A stretch of DNA of 64,000 nucleotides from Gammaproteobacteria bacterium (GTDB lineage: Bacteria; Pseudomonadota; Gammaproteobacteria; Steroidobacterales; GCA-2729495), in the NCBI GenBank assembly GCA_030426355.1, contig JAUHYQ010000002.1, positions 310,001-374,000 on the forward strand, given 5' to 3'. Positions 26,301-33,375 of this stretch are shown here, piece after piece; within the stretch, counting starts at the first letter, position 1; each line of letters begins with the position of its first letter. A model generated the notes under the pieces. It had not been told where the DNA came from. It ran no database searches and worked only from the letters and a program-made list of their open reading frames with translations. The position numbers were made by a program, and so were the translations under genes.

Positions 26301-26875
26301 AGAATTTTCAAGGCAGCCAAGCGCTTGCCAGTGCCTCGCCGCCCGATGGGTTGTTAGATTTTGTAGCGGGCCAAAACTCTGGTTTCGCTGCAACACGAGA
26401 ACAAATTGGCGAGTCCATATTGCACGGATTTCTTGGCGCGTCGCAGCCCAATCAGGGTTTAGGTGCAAGTGAAATTTTCTTCGGTGAAGTGAACCTGAGT
26501 ATAGAGCGAATTAGCGCGGCAGATGAGCTTTTGCTACTTAGTTTGTATGACCCCCGCCTATTTGGCAGCGGTTTTGAAAGCATGGAGTTCTCGGTATTTC
26601 AGGAAGGTGTCGAAATTCTTGATCTACAGTTTAGTGATGCCAGCACAGCCTTCGCCTTTTTCGACGACAATACACTGGAGCTTGGGATGCTAAATACCGG
26701 GCTCGATGATGTGCTCGATCTGCGAATTGAAATGCAGACGAAGATTTTGGGCGCGAATGATGGCTTCTTCAGTAATTTCATAGTTAGCACGACAGTTGTG
26801 CCATTGCCGCCCGCGATATGGATGATGTTTTCAGCTCTGGCAATGCTGGGGGCTTTTCGTCCCAGACCTTCATAG
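23351..26875 (+). CDS. Giant Gly-rich PEP-CTERM surface protein
   Basis: A 1174-residue exported protein. The signal peptide is about residues 1-34. Residues 40 to about 950 are Gly/Ala/Ser-rich with GGxGG units every 15-30 residues (GGDGGFGGNGG and similar), superficially like mycobacterial PE-PGRS. A longer motif recurs at about residues 332, 484 and 761 (NAVSATG.., NAITGSATDTLFLTQSA, DAVTGSTSGLLELTQSA). A compact non-repetitive domain occupies about 985-1145. The C-terminus VPLPPAIWMMFSALAML plus basic tail is a PEP-CTERM sorting signal, so anchoring or release by an exosortase is expected. A CAGGGAG ribosome-binding site lies ten bases before the ATG. Confidence 0.8.
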   Translation: MRHTGSRHQILKPHFLALIGCVLFLQSPMGFSASDQQVGAEGTFGANGIAGDPGTSGLDGGSGGDASASSSTVNTDANNTADADGGDGGFGGNGGIGSPAGADGGDGGDAGNGGDATATASTEVLAGSAVSNASANGGNGGFGGTGGSAIGGGVSGTGGTGGKGGDGTALSTTISNTLGGEAAVAYAGGRGGTGGRSNFGTSGAGGDASATATADAIDNSVVGAQATAYGGNGGYSSVANGAAGGSAVAVATGSNNGTKQVNIDAHAYGGNGGTATGAGFRGGDGGLATATASGSSALSYELDVFASITGGNGGYGSAGANGGDGANAIMNNAVSATGNSYRLVQQASAGDGGSSQGGIAGVGGSASSILNVNSQDSFVDIYLGAYGGDGGTSFNSGNDGQDGAAGFVSGTVVASDRADLDATVQGGRGGASSDGNAGNGGAAQTGVLSASAENIYMELRSLGGHGGDAGGIGDGGNGADVLLDNAITGSATDTLFLTQSAEAGDGGDTEAGVAGRGGNGFSRLAVTGSFSQLRLNTDAHGGHGGDARGAGAKASVGGTASAVSDAENSAGGAFAFADAWASGASGVNTGANGIAGSDASTDARAEASGGTGPARAGARAYGGYGGGGQVTGGMGGNGTASAIALGSGADFAEANAFAIGGGGGETYTGTGGVGGNGVAYARAENSGSAAVTAIAEARGGEDIHATAAIPTTGGNAAASAEGISTGDGHVQVTAIQIGGSAGEDRYGIPSSVAGTSTTISDAVTGSTSGLLELTQSAVGGNGSETSDAQAGAGGIATSSLTHTDAGASEVRAVTNATGGAGGDSFSGVPSSIGGVGGNAYATTSLVTSGIAVARGNAIGGDGGAYTNNPGVGGDGGDASSNVVSTSTGGIARAYSSAIGGDGYSSALDGAATSSASAFAENSNQAYANATARGLSGSATAQATTNGGVVRSVSARASASIPAGVANMPTANATAQAVVDGFVTQNFQGSQALASASPPDGLLDFVAGQNSGFAATREQIGESILHGFLGASQPNQGLGASEIFFGEVNLSIERISAADELLLLSLYDPRLFGSGFESMEFSVFQEGVEILDLQFSDASTAFAFFDDNTLELGMLNTGLDDVLDLRIEMQTKILGANDGFFSNFIVSTTVVPLPPAIWMMFSALAMLGAFRPRPS

Positions 26876-27064
26876 GAGCAAACAGGTCCGTCTAAGCATC
26901 GTTCTAAACTAATAAAACTGTCGTCTAACGGTAGGACCTCATTCAAATTACTGAGGCTTCAATTTATGTCGACTAGCAATTTGTCCGATTACGACAAGCC
27001 TAGATTGAGCCTATGGAATTCAACTGCTACGGTGGGCTTGCGCAACAATAGGGAGGCACAGATT

Positions 27065-27717
27065 GTGCGAATTTCAGCGACGGTGAGTTTTTGTAGTCTT
27101 ATTCTCATCGTCCAATGCAGCGACTATTGACTTTGAGTCATTACAGACGCAATCAGTCGGCATCATTTATAACGGTGTCGCCTATAGCGAGGATGGCATA
27201 GTTGTGTCATCTTCTGGAGGTGTTTGGGCAGCGGAGGAAGGCTGGCAATCAGGGAGAGGCAGTAGCAACGGTACGACCACTGCGATCTTCTTGAACAATC
27301 GAAATGATGCAACGCCCGCCGTTTTTGATGCCAATCTAGTCAGTGGAGAAAACTTCTCTTTGGAGGCTGTTGATTTAGGGGAGACTTTGCAAAATGGGGG
27401 ACTTTGCGTTTGCGGTTGCAGCACAGCAGATTGATGTGACCGGGTTTTTAGCCGGTGGCGGAATAGTCTCCACTACGTTGTATCTGGATTTACTTGCAGA
27501 TGGTCAGGGTGGCGTTGATGATTTCCAAACATTTGTTTTTGGCTCTGAGTGGACCTATCTCGAGTCGGTGGAATTCGTAGCTACAGGGCCGGCCAATATC
27601 TACGGCACTCGATTCGCTGTCGACAATTTGGTGTTGAACGTTGTGCCAATACCAGCAGCGGTCTATCTATTTGGTTCCGCTCTTCTAGGCCTCAGCTGGA
27701 TGCGAAGGAAAGCGTAG
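27065..27717 (+). pseudogene. PEP-CTERM protein gene with two frameshifts
   Basis: The start GTG has a GGGAGG ribosome-binding site eight bases upstream and opens a signal peptide (VRISATVSFCSLILI) that runs into a stop at 27128. A one-base frame change near 27108 restores SSSNAATIDFESLQ, the usual mature start of these proteins. A second change in a G-run near 27405 joins ETLQNG to GDFAFAVAAQQIDVTG. The gene ends with the sorting signal PAAVYLFGSALLGLSWMRR. Either it is a recent pseudogene or the assembly contains two errors. Confidence 0.75.
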
Positions 27718-27740
27718 CTTCGTCAGAAACGATTCAAGAG

Positions 27741-27766
27741 ACCCCGCTCCGAGCGGTGTTTTCTTT
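27741..27766 (+). terminator. Rho-independent terminator
   Basis: Stem CCGCT/AGCGG with loop CCG, followed by GTTTTCTTT, 24 bases after the frameshifted PEP-CTERM gene. Confidence 0.65.
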
Positions 27767-27775
27767 ATCCGATAC

Positions 27776-27830
27776 TGTGACCTCACCGTGACCACAGCAA
27801 TCTGCCAGACACACCAAACCAGCATTTGAA
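27776..27830 (+). repeat. Unit right-end repeat, truncated copy
   Basis: It starts TGTGACCTCACCGTGACCAC and matches the copy at 14255 almost exactly for about 52 bases, then diverges after AGCATTTGAAG. It lacks the final bases and the tRNA fragment, so it marks a possible former unit boundary inside unit 2. Confidence 0.75.
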
Positions 27831-28002
27831 GATCGCTGAGGTTCTAAACGACAGGCGCATACCAACGCCCTGGGAGGTCGATGGCATATGAGTCAGGTGA
27901 GACGAGTCCAAGAACGACCAACGGTATTATGACAAGGCCGAATTGAGGCCCCTAGTCTGGATTTGCTACGCTGTATTTGACCGTTCACCCGGGAGGTTTT
28001 TC
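27831..28002 (+). other. Upstream region of the HAF-repeat gene
   Basis: No gene is present. TTTGCTACGCTG at 27962-27973 resembles the TTTGCTATGCTG block of unit leader copy 0, so a weak version of the shared promoter may be present. The GGGAGG ribosome-binding site for the next gene is at 27991-27996. Confidence 0.35.
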
Positions 28003-29046
28003 GTGCATAAATTGCTGTCTTTGATTTTCCTTATCGGGTATTCGATCAGCGCCTATTCTGCGGGCATCACTGCCATCGGGTTTGTTATGAGTGATGGCTC
28101 AACCGTAAGTAGTGCAAGGCCGGTCGCTGTCTCAAATGGAGGCGTAGTAGCCGTTCGGACTGCGGATAATGTTGTCGGCTACAACTCGGCAATGTGGACG
28201 CAGTCGGGCGGATTGGAGATATTTCTGACGCCCAGTTATACCAACTACGGTCCCAATGACATCTCAAGCGACGGGTCTACGATTGTTGGGCGTGGAAGAT
28301 ACCCAAACACGCAAGGATACAGTTGGAGAAACGGTTCCGGGACGACGATATTGACCGGCCTTAGAAGCTCTCCACACGCTGTTTCGGCTGACGGAAGCGT
28401 AGTAGCAGGAACTGTCGGGGGCGAGGCAGCGATCTGGGTAAATGGTGTCGAGCAAACTATCGGCTTCCTTCCTGGAGGTGATCAAAGTCATGGGCATCTT
28501 ATTTCTGCAGATGGGTCAGTCGTTGCTGGAACGGGCAGAGCCGCTGGAGGCGTATTTACCACATTCGTGTGGACAGCCGCTAACGGAATGATCGACTTGA
28601 ATCTTGGGCCGGGTATTGGGAGTCACACTGTTTCCGGCATGTCTTCCGACGGGTCAATGATTGTTGGGGGAGTGGGTAACATCCCGTATCTCTGGACAAA
28701 CGGAGTGTCTGCTCCGTTGGGTTTCCAAGGTGGAGTGGACGGCATGTCTGGAGACGGCTCAATGATCGTGGGGAAGACTAACGACGGGGTAATCCTGTGG
28801 ACACAGGAAGATGGAGCTGTTTTGTTAGCAGACTACCTAACTGCCAACGGTGCCGACTTGACGGGTTGGAATCTCATGAACATCTACGACATTTCTGAAA
28901 ACGGTCAGTGGGTCGTGGGTGATGGGAACTATAACGGCATCAGGCAGGGGTTCATTGCCAGTTTGACAGTAGTGCCAGTTCCCGCAGCCGTCTACCTATT
29001 CGGCTCAGCTCTCCTCGGACTTGGCTGGATGCGTCGAAGAGCTTGA
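28003..29046 (+). CDS. HAF-repeat PEP-CTERM exported protein
   Basis: A 347-residue secreted protein. GTG 28003 is chosen because it lies six bases after GGGAGG and opens a signal peptide (VHKLLSLIFLIGYSISAYSA). The body is a series of about six HAF-type repeats with the phrase (I/M)S(A/S)DGSxIVG followed by a tryptophan strand (AIWVNG, FVWTAANG, YLWTNG), predicted to form a beta-propeller. It ends PAAVYLFGSALLGLGWMRRR, a PEP-CTERM sorting signal. A terminator follows. Confidence 0.85.
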   Translation: MHKLLSLIFLIGYSISAYSAGITAIGFVMSDGSTVSSARPVAVSNGGVVAVRTADNVVGYNSAMWTQSGGLEIFLTPSYTNYGPNDISSDGSTIVGRGRYPNTQGYSWRNGSGTTILTGLRSSPHAVSADGSVVAGTVGGEAAIWVNGVEQTIGFLPGGDQSHGHLISADGSVVAGTGRAAGGVFTTFVWTAANGMIDLNLGPGIGSHTVSGMSSDGSMIVGGVGNIPYLWTNGVSAPLGFQGGVDGMSGDGSMIVGKTNDGVILWTQEDGAVLLADYLTANGADLTGWNLMNIYDISENGQWVVGDGNYNGIRQGFIASLTVVPVPAAVYLFGSALLGLGWMRRRA

Positions 29047-29074
29047 CCCGCCCGAACTCACAGTAGGAAACAGA

Positions 29075-29097
29075 CCCTGCTCCGGCAGGGTTTTCTA
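29075..29097 (+). terminator. Rho-independent terminator
   Basis: Perfect stem CCCTGC/GCAGGG with TCCG loop, then TTTTCTATT, just after the HAF-repeat gene. Confidence 0.8.
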
Positions 29098-29154
29098 TTA
29101 GTGCCCCCCATGGAAGGGAAGAGACCATCTCCCTCTCCAGAATCGGCCTGTGGA

Positions 29155-29229
29155 TGTGACCTCACCGTGACCACACCATCCTGCCAGACGCACCAAACCT
29201 GCATTCGAAGCCTAAGTATCTGAAAATAA
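29155..29229 (+). repeat. Unit right-end repeat, copy at the intact tRNA
   Basis: It begins TGTGACCTCACCGTGACCAC and ends CCTAAGTATCTGAAAATAA, abutting the CCA end of tRNA-Pro. It differs from the copy at 14255 at only a few positions. Being next to the intact tRNA it may be the original 3' flank that was duplicated with each insertion. Confidence 0.8.
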
Positions 29230-29306
29230 TGGTCGGGGTGAGAGGATTTGAACCTCCGGCCCCTGCCTCCCGAAGACAGTGCTCTACCAGGCTGAGCTAC
29301 ACCCCG
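29230..29306 (-). tRNA. tRNA-Pro (anticodon CGG)
   Basis: A complete 77-base cloverleaf with encoded CCA. Acceptor CGGGGTG pairs with CACCCCG, the D arm is TAGCTCAGCCTGGTAGAGCA, the anticodon stem CTGTC/GGCAG holds loop TTCGGGA, and the T arm has loop TTCAAAT. The anticodon CGG reads CCG. Its 3' half is duplicated twice to the left and appears to be the insertion target of the island. Confidence 0.97.
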
Positions 29307-29389
29307 ACTTTTCCTGAAATGCCGCCGGACGGGACGCCGGCGGGGGCGTAACTTTAGCCCAAGCGCCAGGGGCTGTCGAGGCTGCAAGG

Positions 29390-29419
29390 CTTGAAACTTT
29401 AGGCTCTGGACCCCATCTA
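29390..29419 (+). promoter_or_regulatory. Heat-shock sigma-32 promoter of htpX
   Basis: CTTGAAA and CCCCATCTA are separated by 14 bases, matching the RpoH consensus (CTTGAAA, 11-16 bases, CCCCATNT). The start codon of htpX lies about 60 bases downstream, consistent with heat-shock control known for this gene. Confidence 0.88.
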
Positions 29420-29481
29420 AAGACCGTGTATTCTGGTATTTCCCGCCGGTTAGGGCGGCTTGAGAAACGGGCTCTAAAACT

Positions 29482-30375
29482 ATGCTGAGAATTCTGCTTT
29501 TCCTGGCGACCAACGTCGCCATTATGGTTGTCATCGCGGTGATGTTCCAGCTGCTGGGTATCGAGGGCGTGCTGGAATCCAACGGTGTGGATCTCAACCT
29601 GCAGGCCCTGCTGGTGATGTCCGCAATAATCGGCTTCAGCGGTTCAATCATTTCTCTGCTGATATCGAAATGGATGGCCAAGCGCAGCATGGGTGTGCGG
29701 GTTATCGATCCGCAGAATCCCGGTGGTGAAACCGAGCGCTGGCTGTATTCAGTTGTGCAATTGCAGGCGCAGCGCGCCAACATCGGCATGCCCGAGGTCG
29801 GTATATTCGATTCGCCCGACCCGAACGCTTTTGCGACCGGTGCGAACAAGAACAACGCGCTGGTTGCCGTCAGTACCGGCTTGCTGAGTTCGATGCAGAA
29901 AGGCGAGGTGGAAGCCGTTCTCGCGCATGAAGTCAGTCACGTCGCCAACGGCGACATGATCACGATGGCATTGGTGCAGGGCGTGGTGAACACCTTCGTT
30001 GTGTTCCTGTCTCGGCTGGTGGGCTTTTTTGTTGATCGCGTCATCCTTAAGAATGAGCGCGGTCTCGGCATCGGTTATTTCATCAGTTCGATTGTCGCGC
30101 AGATTGTGCTGGGCTTTCTTGCCAGCGCGATTGTCATGTGGTTTTCGCGGCGTCGCGAATACCGCGCCGATGCAGGCGGTGCAAGCCTCGCCGGGCGTGG
30201 CAACATGATCGGCGCGTTGCGGGCCTTGCAGCGCGGTGCCGGCGAGTCGGTGTTGCCGGAACAGATGGCGGCTTTCGGTATACACGGCAGCAAAGGCGGG
30301 TTGCGTGCTCTGTTTATGAGCCATCCGCCGCTGGAAGAGCGCATTGCTGCGCTTGAAGCTGCGCGTATCGGTTAA
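29482..30375 (+). CDS. htpX: Inner-membrane zinc protease HtpX
   Basis: A 297-residue M48B metalloprotease that degrades misfolded membrane proteins alongside FtsH. Two N-terminal membrane helices (residues 1-25, 33-55) precede the zinc motif [10 protein letters not shown] at about residue 152, then two more hydrophobic segments (about 160-180, 195-220) and the downstream Glu in [10 protein letters not shown]. Length and architecture match E. coli HtpX (293). It is expressed from the sigma-32 promoter upstream. Confidence 0.96.
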   Translation: MLRILLFLATNVAIMVVIAVMFQLLGIEGVLESNGVDLNLQALLVMSAIIGFSGSIISLLISKWMAKRSMGVRVIDPQNPGGETERWLYSVVQLQAQRANIGMPEVGIFDSPDPNAFATGANKNNALVAVSTGLLSSMQKGEVEAVLAHEVSHVANGDMITMALVQGVVNTFVVFLSRLVGFFVDRVILKNERGLGIGYFISSIVAQIVLGFLASAIVMWFSRRREYRADAGGASLAGRGNMIGALRALQRGAGESVLPEQMAAFGIHGSKGGLRALFMSHPPLEERIAALEAARIG

Positions 30376-30382
30376 TTAGTTT

Positions 30383-30402
30383 GCCGGGTGGCACCGCCCG
30401 GC
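30383..30402. terminator. Possible hairpin between convergent genes
   Basis: A six-pair GCCGGG/CCCGGC stem lies between the stops of htpX and the convergent secreted-protein gene. There is no T-run, so termination is uncertain. Confidence 0.35.
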
Positions 30403-30413
30403 CTTGAGCAGGC

Positions 30414-32579
30414 TCATCGCCGTCTCCTTGCCGGCACGCGCGTATTCTGGGGCCGAGCTGACTGACGGCTGGCCCCCGCGTTTCGCGCGCGGCTCGCGCG
30501 GTTGAGGCTCGAGCGGTCGAGATTGCGGCTTGCCGCTGCCTGCCGCGCGTTATCTCGGTCACCCGGCGACGCGCGGTCCTGCGCGGCCGAGGCTGGCTGC
30601 TCCCGATTCCACTGCCCGTTCTGCCGCGTCTCCCACTGGTTGTCGACCTGGCGCGCCACGTTGCCGTTGCGGTCAGCAAACACGTTGTTTTCGCGACTTG
30701 CTGCCGGGCGCGCTTGCTTCAGATCTCTGGCAGCCGTTGCCCGGTCCGCATTGCGACTGCGGTTTTCCGGACGGTTGTAGAGATTCGAGCGGGACCGGTC
30801 GAGGTTGATATTCGAGTCGCGGTCGATGCGGTTCTTCACCTTGGTGCGGTTGCCAATATTCACGTTGTTGCCGATGTTGATGTCGCCTGTGTTAATGACG
30901 ACCGGGCCGCGATAACCGCCGCCGTACCAGCCACCGCAGCAACCCCAGGGACGGTATGCGCCTCCATAGCCGCCGCCCCAGCTGATGCCGAAGGAAAAGA
31001 AGCCGTTCGACCAGCTCATGCCGAAATTCCAGCCTGTCCAGGGGTTATAGCCGACATGTAAACCCCATGTAGGCGGGCGCGGATAGTAATACCGGCCGTA
31101 GTACGGGGGGTAATACCAGCCGGTGCCGTAGACCGGCACGCCGTAGTAGGGGAACGACCACAGGTAGCCGGGTGTATAGCCGACATAGACAACTTCCGGC
31201 GTTGATTCGTAAATGTGGACGTACGTAGTGTTGTAGACGGGCGAGCTCGGCGGGATTTTCCCGATCTCCTCGGCAGGGATCGAGTCGGCCACCGCCCAGG
31301 GTCCCGTCGCTGCGGTCGATGTGAACCACACGCCATTGTCCACGGCATAGAAACGATCGTCGATCTCCAGTACCTGCGCGCCTGTATTCACGGCATAGGC
31401 CACCTTCGTACCTGGAATGTCTTCGAATTTCGGCGCGCCGTCATACTCGACGGTCAGTGTGGCTTCATCCCGCCTGATTGCTGTGGTCTGAGGAATCTGC
31501 GCGTCAAGCATTGCCTCCTCTGCTTCTTCCGTGCCGGCTACCGAAGCGCGCAGGCCGCCAATATCGGACTCAGGCGGTATGTTGGCAAAACTCGCCGGCA
31601 ACTCATCGGCGCGCACGAAAGTCCATGGACCGTCCTGCGACTTTGACCGATACCAGCGCCCCGACAACAAAATGTACATGTTGTTTGTCGCGAGCTCCCT
31701 GAGCCATGGCGTTTCAGTGTTCTGCACATAGAGCAAGTCACCACCCGCCAAGGACTGCCAGTCGGGCCGGCCCTGGGTAACGACCAGTTCAGTTGGCTTG
31801 TTCACCGCGACGATTGCCGGCGGGGCATCGGGCTGGGGCTCGCTGCTCTCTGCAGCTTTGACCATTTCCGCCAGGTCGCGAGGTGGCAAGTTCGTCGGTG
31901 TCCAAGGGCCAAGCGGGTCATTTGCCTGGTACCAGAATTTGCCACTCGACAGCCAGTGCTCACTGCTGCGCTGCTTGCGCACGATGACAAACGGCGTGTT
32001 CAGGACGCGCTCGTAGTCGCTGCCCTCAACTTCTGAGTAGCGGGGCTCGCCGTCATAGAAGAGCAGAACAGCGAGGACGTCGCGAAACAAAATGTCGGGC
32101 GGGTCGCTCTTCAGATCTTCGAGGCTCTTTTGCTCGGTCTGGGCCGATTCCAGACTCGCGGTGAGCCGTTCCATCGAGATCTCGAAACCGTTGCCCGGCA
32201 TGGCGGCTTCGACCATCACCGTGAAACGTTGCTCATCGGCATCACGCGACTCCGGCCAGCGCACGTTGGTTACTTTCAGGTCCCGAATCAGTGCGACGCC
32301 CGTGTCGCGATCTGTATCGATCCTCGACTCGAACCACAATGCGCCGAAGATGGGTTCTTCGCGACCCTTGAGCTCGAGTGACATGGCAGCACGACCTTTC
32401 AGTACGTTGCCGTCCAGGCTCTCAGGCTGCGGTTGGTATACGATGATCGTGCCTTCGTCGGCCGTCACTTCCTGCGGCCAGTCGATCGCATGGGCGCTGG
32501 CAGTTAATCCGCAAATTGCGAACGTGATGGCTAAACGGGAAAACCAGGACAGTTTTCTGTTTTCAAATTGATGTCGCAT
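30414..32579 (-). CDS. Large secreted protein with Tyr/Gly-rich and Arg/Asn-rich C-terminus
   Basis: A 721-residue exported protein; the signal peptide ends TASAHA near residue 31. The N-terminal ~450 residues contain repeated segments with a W(Y/F)xxxxxxGPW core (GRWYRSKSQDGPW, GVWFTSTAATGPW). The middle has the phrase VYESTPEVVYVGYTPGY-like, followed by Tyr/Pro/Gly-rich low complexity, and the last ~150 residues are Asn/Arg-rich. Related proteins are often labelled carbohydrate-binding family V/XII, but no function is established. The start at 32579 is preferred to 32690 since it opens the signal peptide behind AGAGAG. Confidence 0.7.
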   Translation of the reverse strand: MRHQFENRKLSWFSRLAITFAICGLTASAHAIDWPQEVTADEGTIIVYQPQPESLDGNVLKGRAAMSLELKGREEPIFGALWFESRIDTDRDTGVALIRDLKVTNVRWPESRDADEQRFTVMVEAAMPGNGFEISMERLTASLESAQTEQKSLEDLKSDPPDILFRDVLAVLLFYDGEPRYSEVEGSDYERVLNTPFVIVRKQRSSEHWLSSGKFWYQANDPLGPWTPTNLPPRDLAEMVKAAESSEPQPDAPPAIVAVNKPTELVVTQGRPDWQSLAGGDLLYVQNTETPWLRELATNNMYILLSGRWYRSKSQDGPWTFVRADELPASFANIPPESDIGGLRASVAGTEEAEEAMLDAQIPQTTAIRRDEATLTVEYDGAPKFEDIPGTKVAYAVNTGAQVLEIDDRFYAVDNGVWFTSTAATGPWAVADSIPAEEIGKIPPSSPVYNTTYVHIYESTPEVVYVGYTPGYLWSFPYYGVPVYGTGWYYPPYYGRYYYPRPPTWGLHVGYNPWTGWNFGMSWSNGFFSFGISWGGGYGGAYRPWGCCGGWYGGGYRGPVVINTGDINIGNNVNIGNRTKVKNRIDRDSNINLDRSRSNLYNRPENRSRNADRATAARDLKQARPAASRENNVFADRNGNVARQVDNQWETRQNGQWNREQPASAAQDRASPGDRDNARQAAASRNLDRSSLNRASRARNAGASRQSARPQNTRVPARRRR

Positions 32580-32787
32580 TTTTTTGCTCTCTTGATAACC
32601 AGTGCGCGTTTGGCATTGCAAAATTATAACTCCGGAGCTGAACTGATGTGCCTGTCGATCCACAGATTGGCCAGATTGGGCATTCAGCATAATCGGCTCT
32701 AGAATGGGTTGAAATTGGCAACGCCCGTTTGGTTACCAGCCGGGTGCCCGGGCGTTCAAAGTAGCCAATACATTTAAGGAGTTCGAC

Positions 32788-33360
32788 ATGCGTAATCAAG
32801 TAATGAAAAGCGGCTTGTATGCACTGGTGTTGTCGGCCGTTGCGCTACCTGTCTGGGCAGTACCTACTACGAATACCTGTATGGATACGTTGGAGCGGTT
32901 TCGCAAACTGGAGGAAACCAGCAGTTTTCTGAGTCAGGCAGTTGGCTACGCTATTTTGCCGACCATCGGAAAGGGCGGGATCGTTGTCGGTGGCGCCTAC
33001 GGTGAAGGATGCGTATTTAAGGGCGGTCAGCGCACGGGTGCGGTCAAGATGGGCCAGGCCACCATCGGTTTCCAGTTCGGTGGGCAGGCTTACAGCCAGT
33101 TAATCATTTTCAAGACGCAGGACGCCTATGACTCCTTTACTTCGGGTTCTTTTGAGTTCGGTGCCGATGCGTCGGCGGTGGCCCTCACTTACGGTGCTCA
33201 GGCCGGTGCCGGTACCAAAGGAGCCTCGGCAAGTGCCAACGAAACATCCGGCGGTGCGCAGTGGTATCGCGGCATGGCGGTGTTCACACTGGCGAAAGGC
33301 GGCCTGATGTATGAGGCGTCCATTGGTGGGCAGAAATACGAATTTATGCCGGGCGAGTAG
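32788..33360 (+). CDS. SYLF-domain (Ysc84-like) exported protein
   Basis: A 190-residue protein. A signal peptide (residues 1-24) is followed by a SYLF/Ysc84-like lipid-binding domain: AVGYAILPTIGKGGIVVGGAYGEG, then GQATIGFQFGGQAYSQLIIF and a Gly/Ala-rich stretch. SYLF domains bind phosphoinositides in eukaryotes; bacterial roles are unclear. TAAGGAG lies six bases before the ATG. Both neighbours are on the opposite strand, so it is a single-gene unit. Confidence 0.85.
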   Translation: MRNQVMKSGLYALVLSAVALPVWAVPTTNTCMDTLERFRKLEETSSFLSQAVGYAILPTIGKGGIVVGGAYGEGCVFKGGQRTGAVKMGQATIGFQFGGQAYSQLIIFKTQDAYDSFTSGSFEFGADASAVALTYGAQAGAGTKGASASANETSGGAQWYRGMAVFTLAKGGLMYEASIGGQKYEFMPGE

Positions 33361-33375
33361 CCCCTACAGTGTTCT

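Larger units (their letters stand above)
19347..29306. mobile_element. Island unit 2 between tRNA-Pro fragment and intact tRNA-Pro
   Basis: About 10 kb bounded by the tRNA-Pro 3'-half copy on the left and the intact gene on the right. It carries the shared leader, a membrane-protein gene, three attC-separated cassettes and then PEP-CTERM genes. A truncated right-end repeat at 27776 suggests it may itself be a fusion of two units. No recombinase gene is present. Confidence 0.55.

Noticed and set aside
14255-29306. A prophage
   Set aside because: Despite tRNA-bounded ends and fibre-like GAVTxxKLAP motifs, no capsid, tail, terminase, lysis or integrase gene is seen.
29058-29855. A 265-codon reverse-strand frame across tRNA-Pro and the start of htpX
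   Set aside because: It reads through a tRNA gene, a terminator and the htpX coding region.
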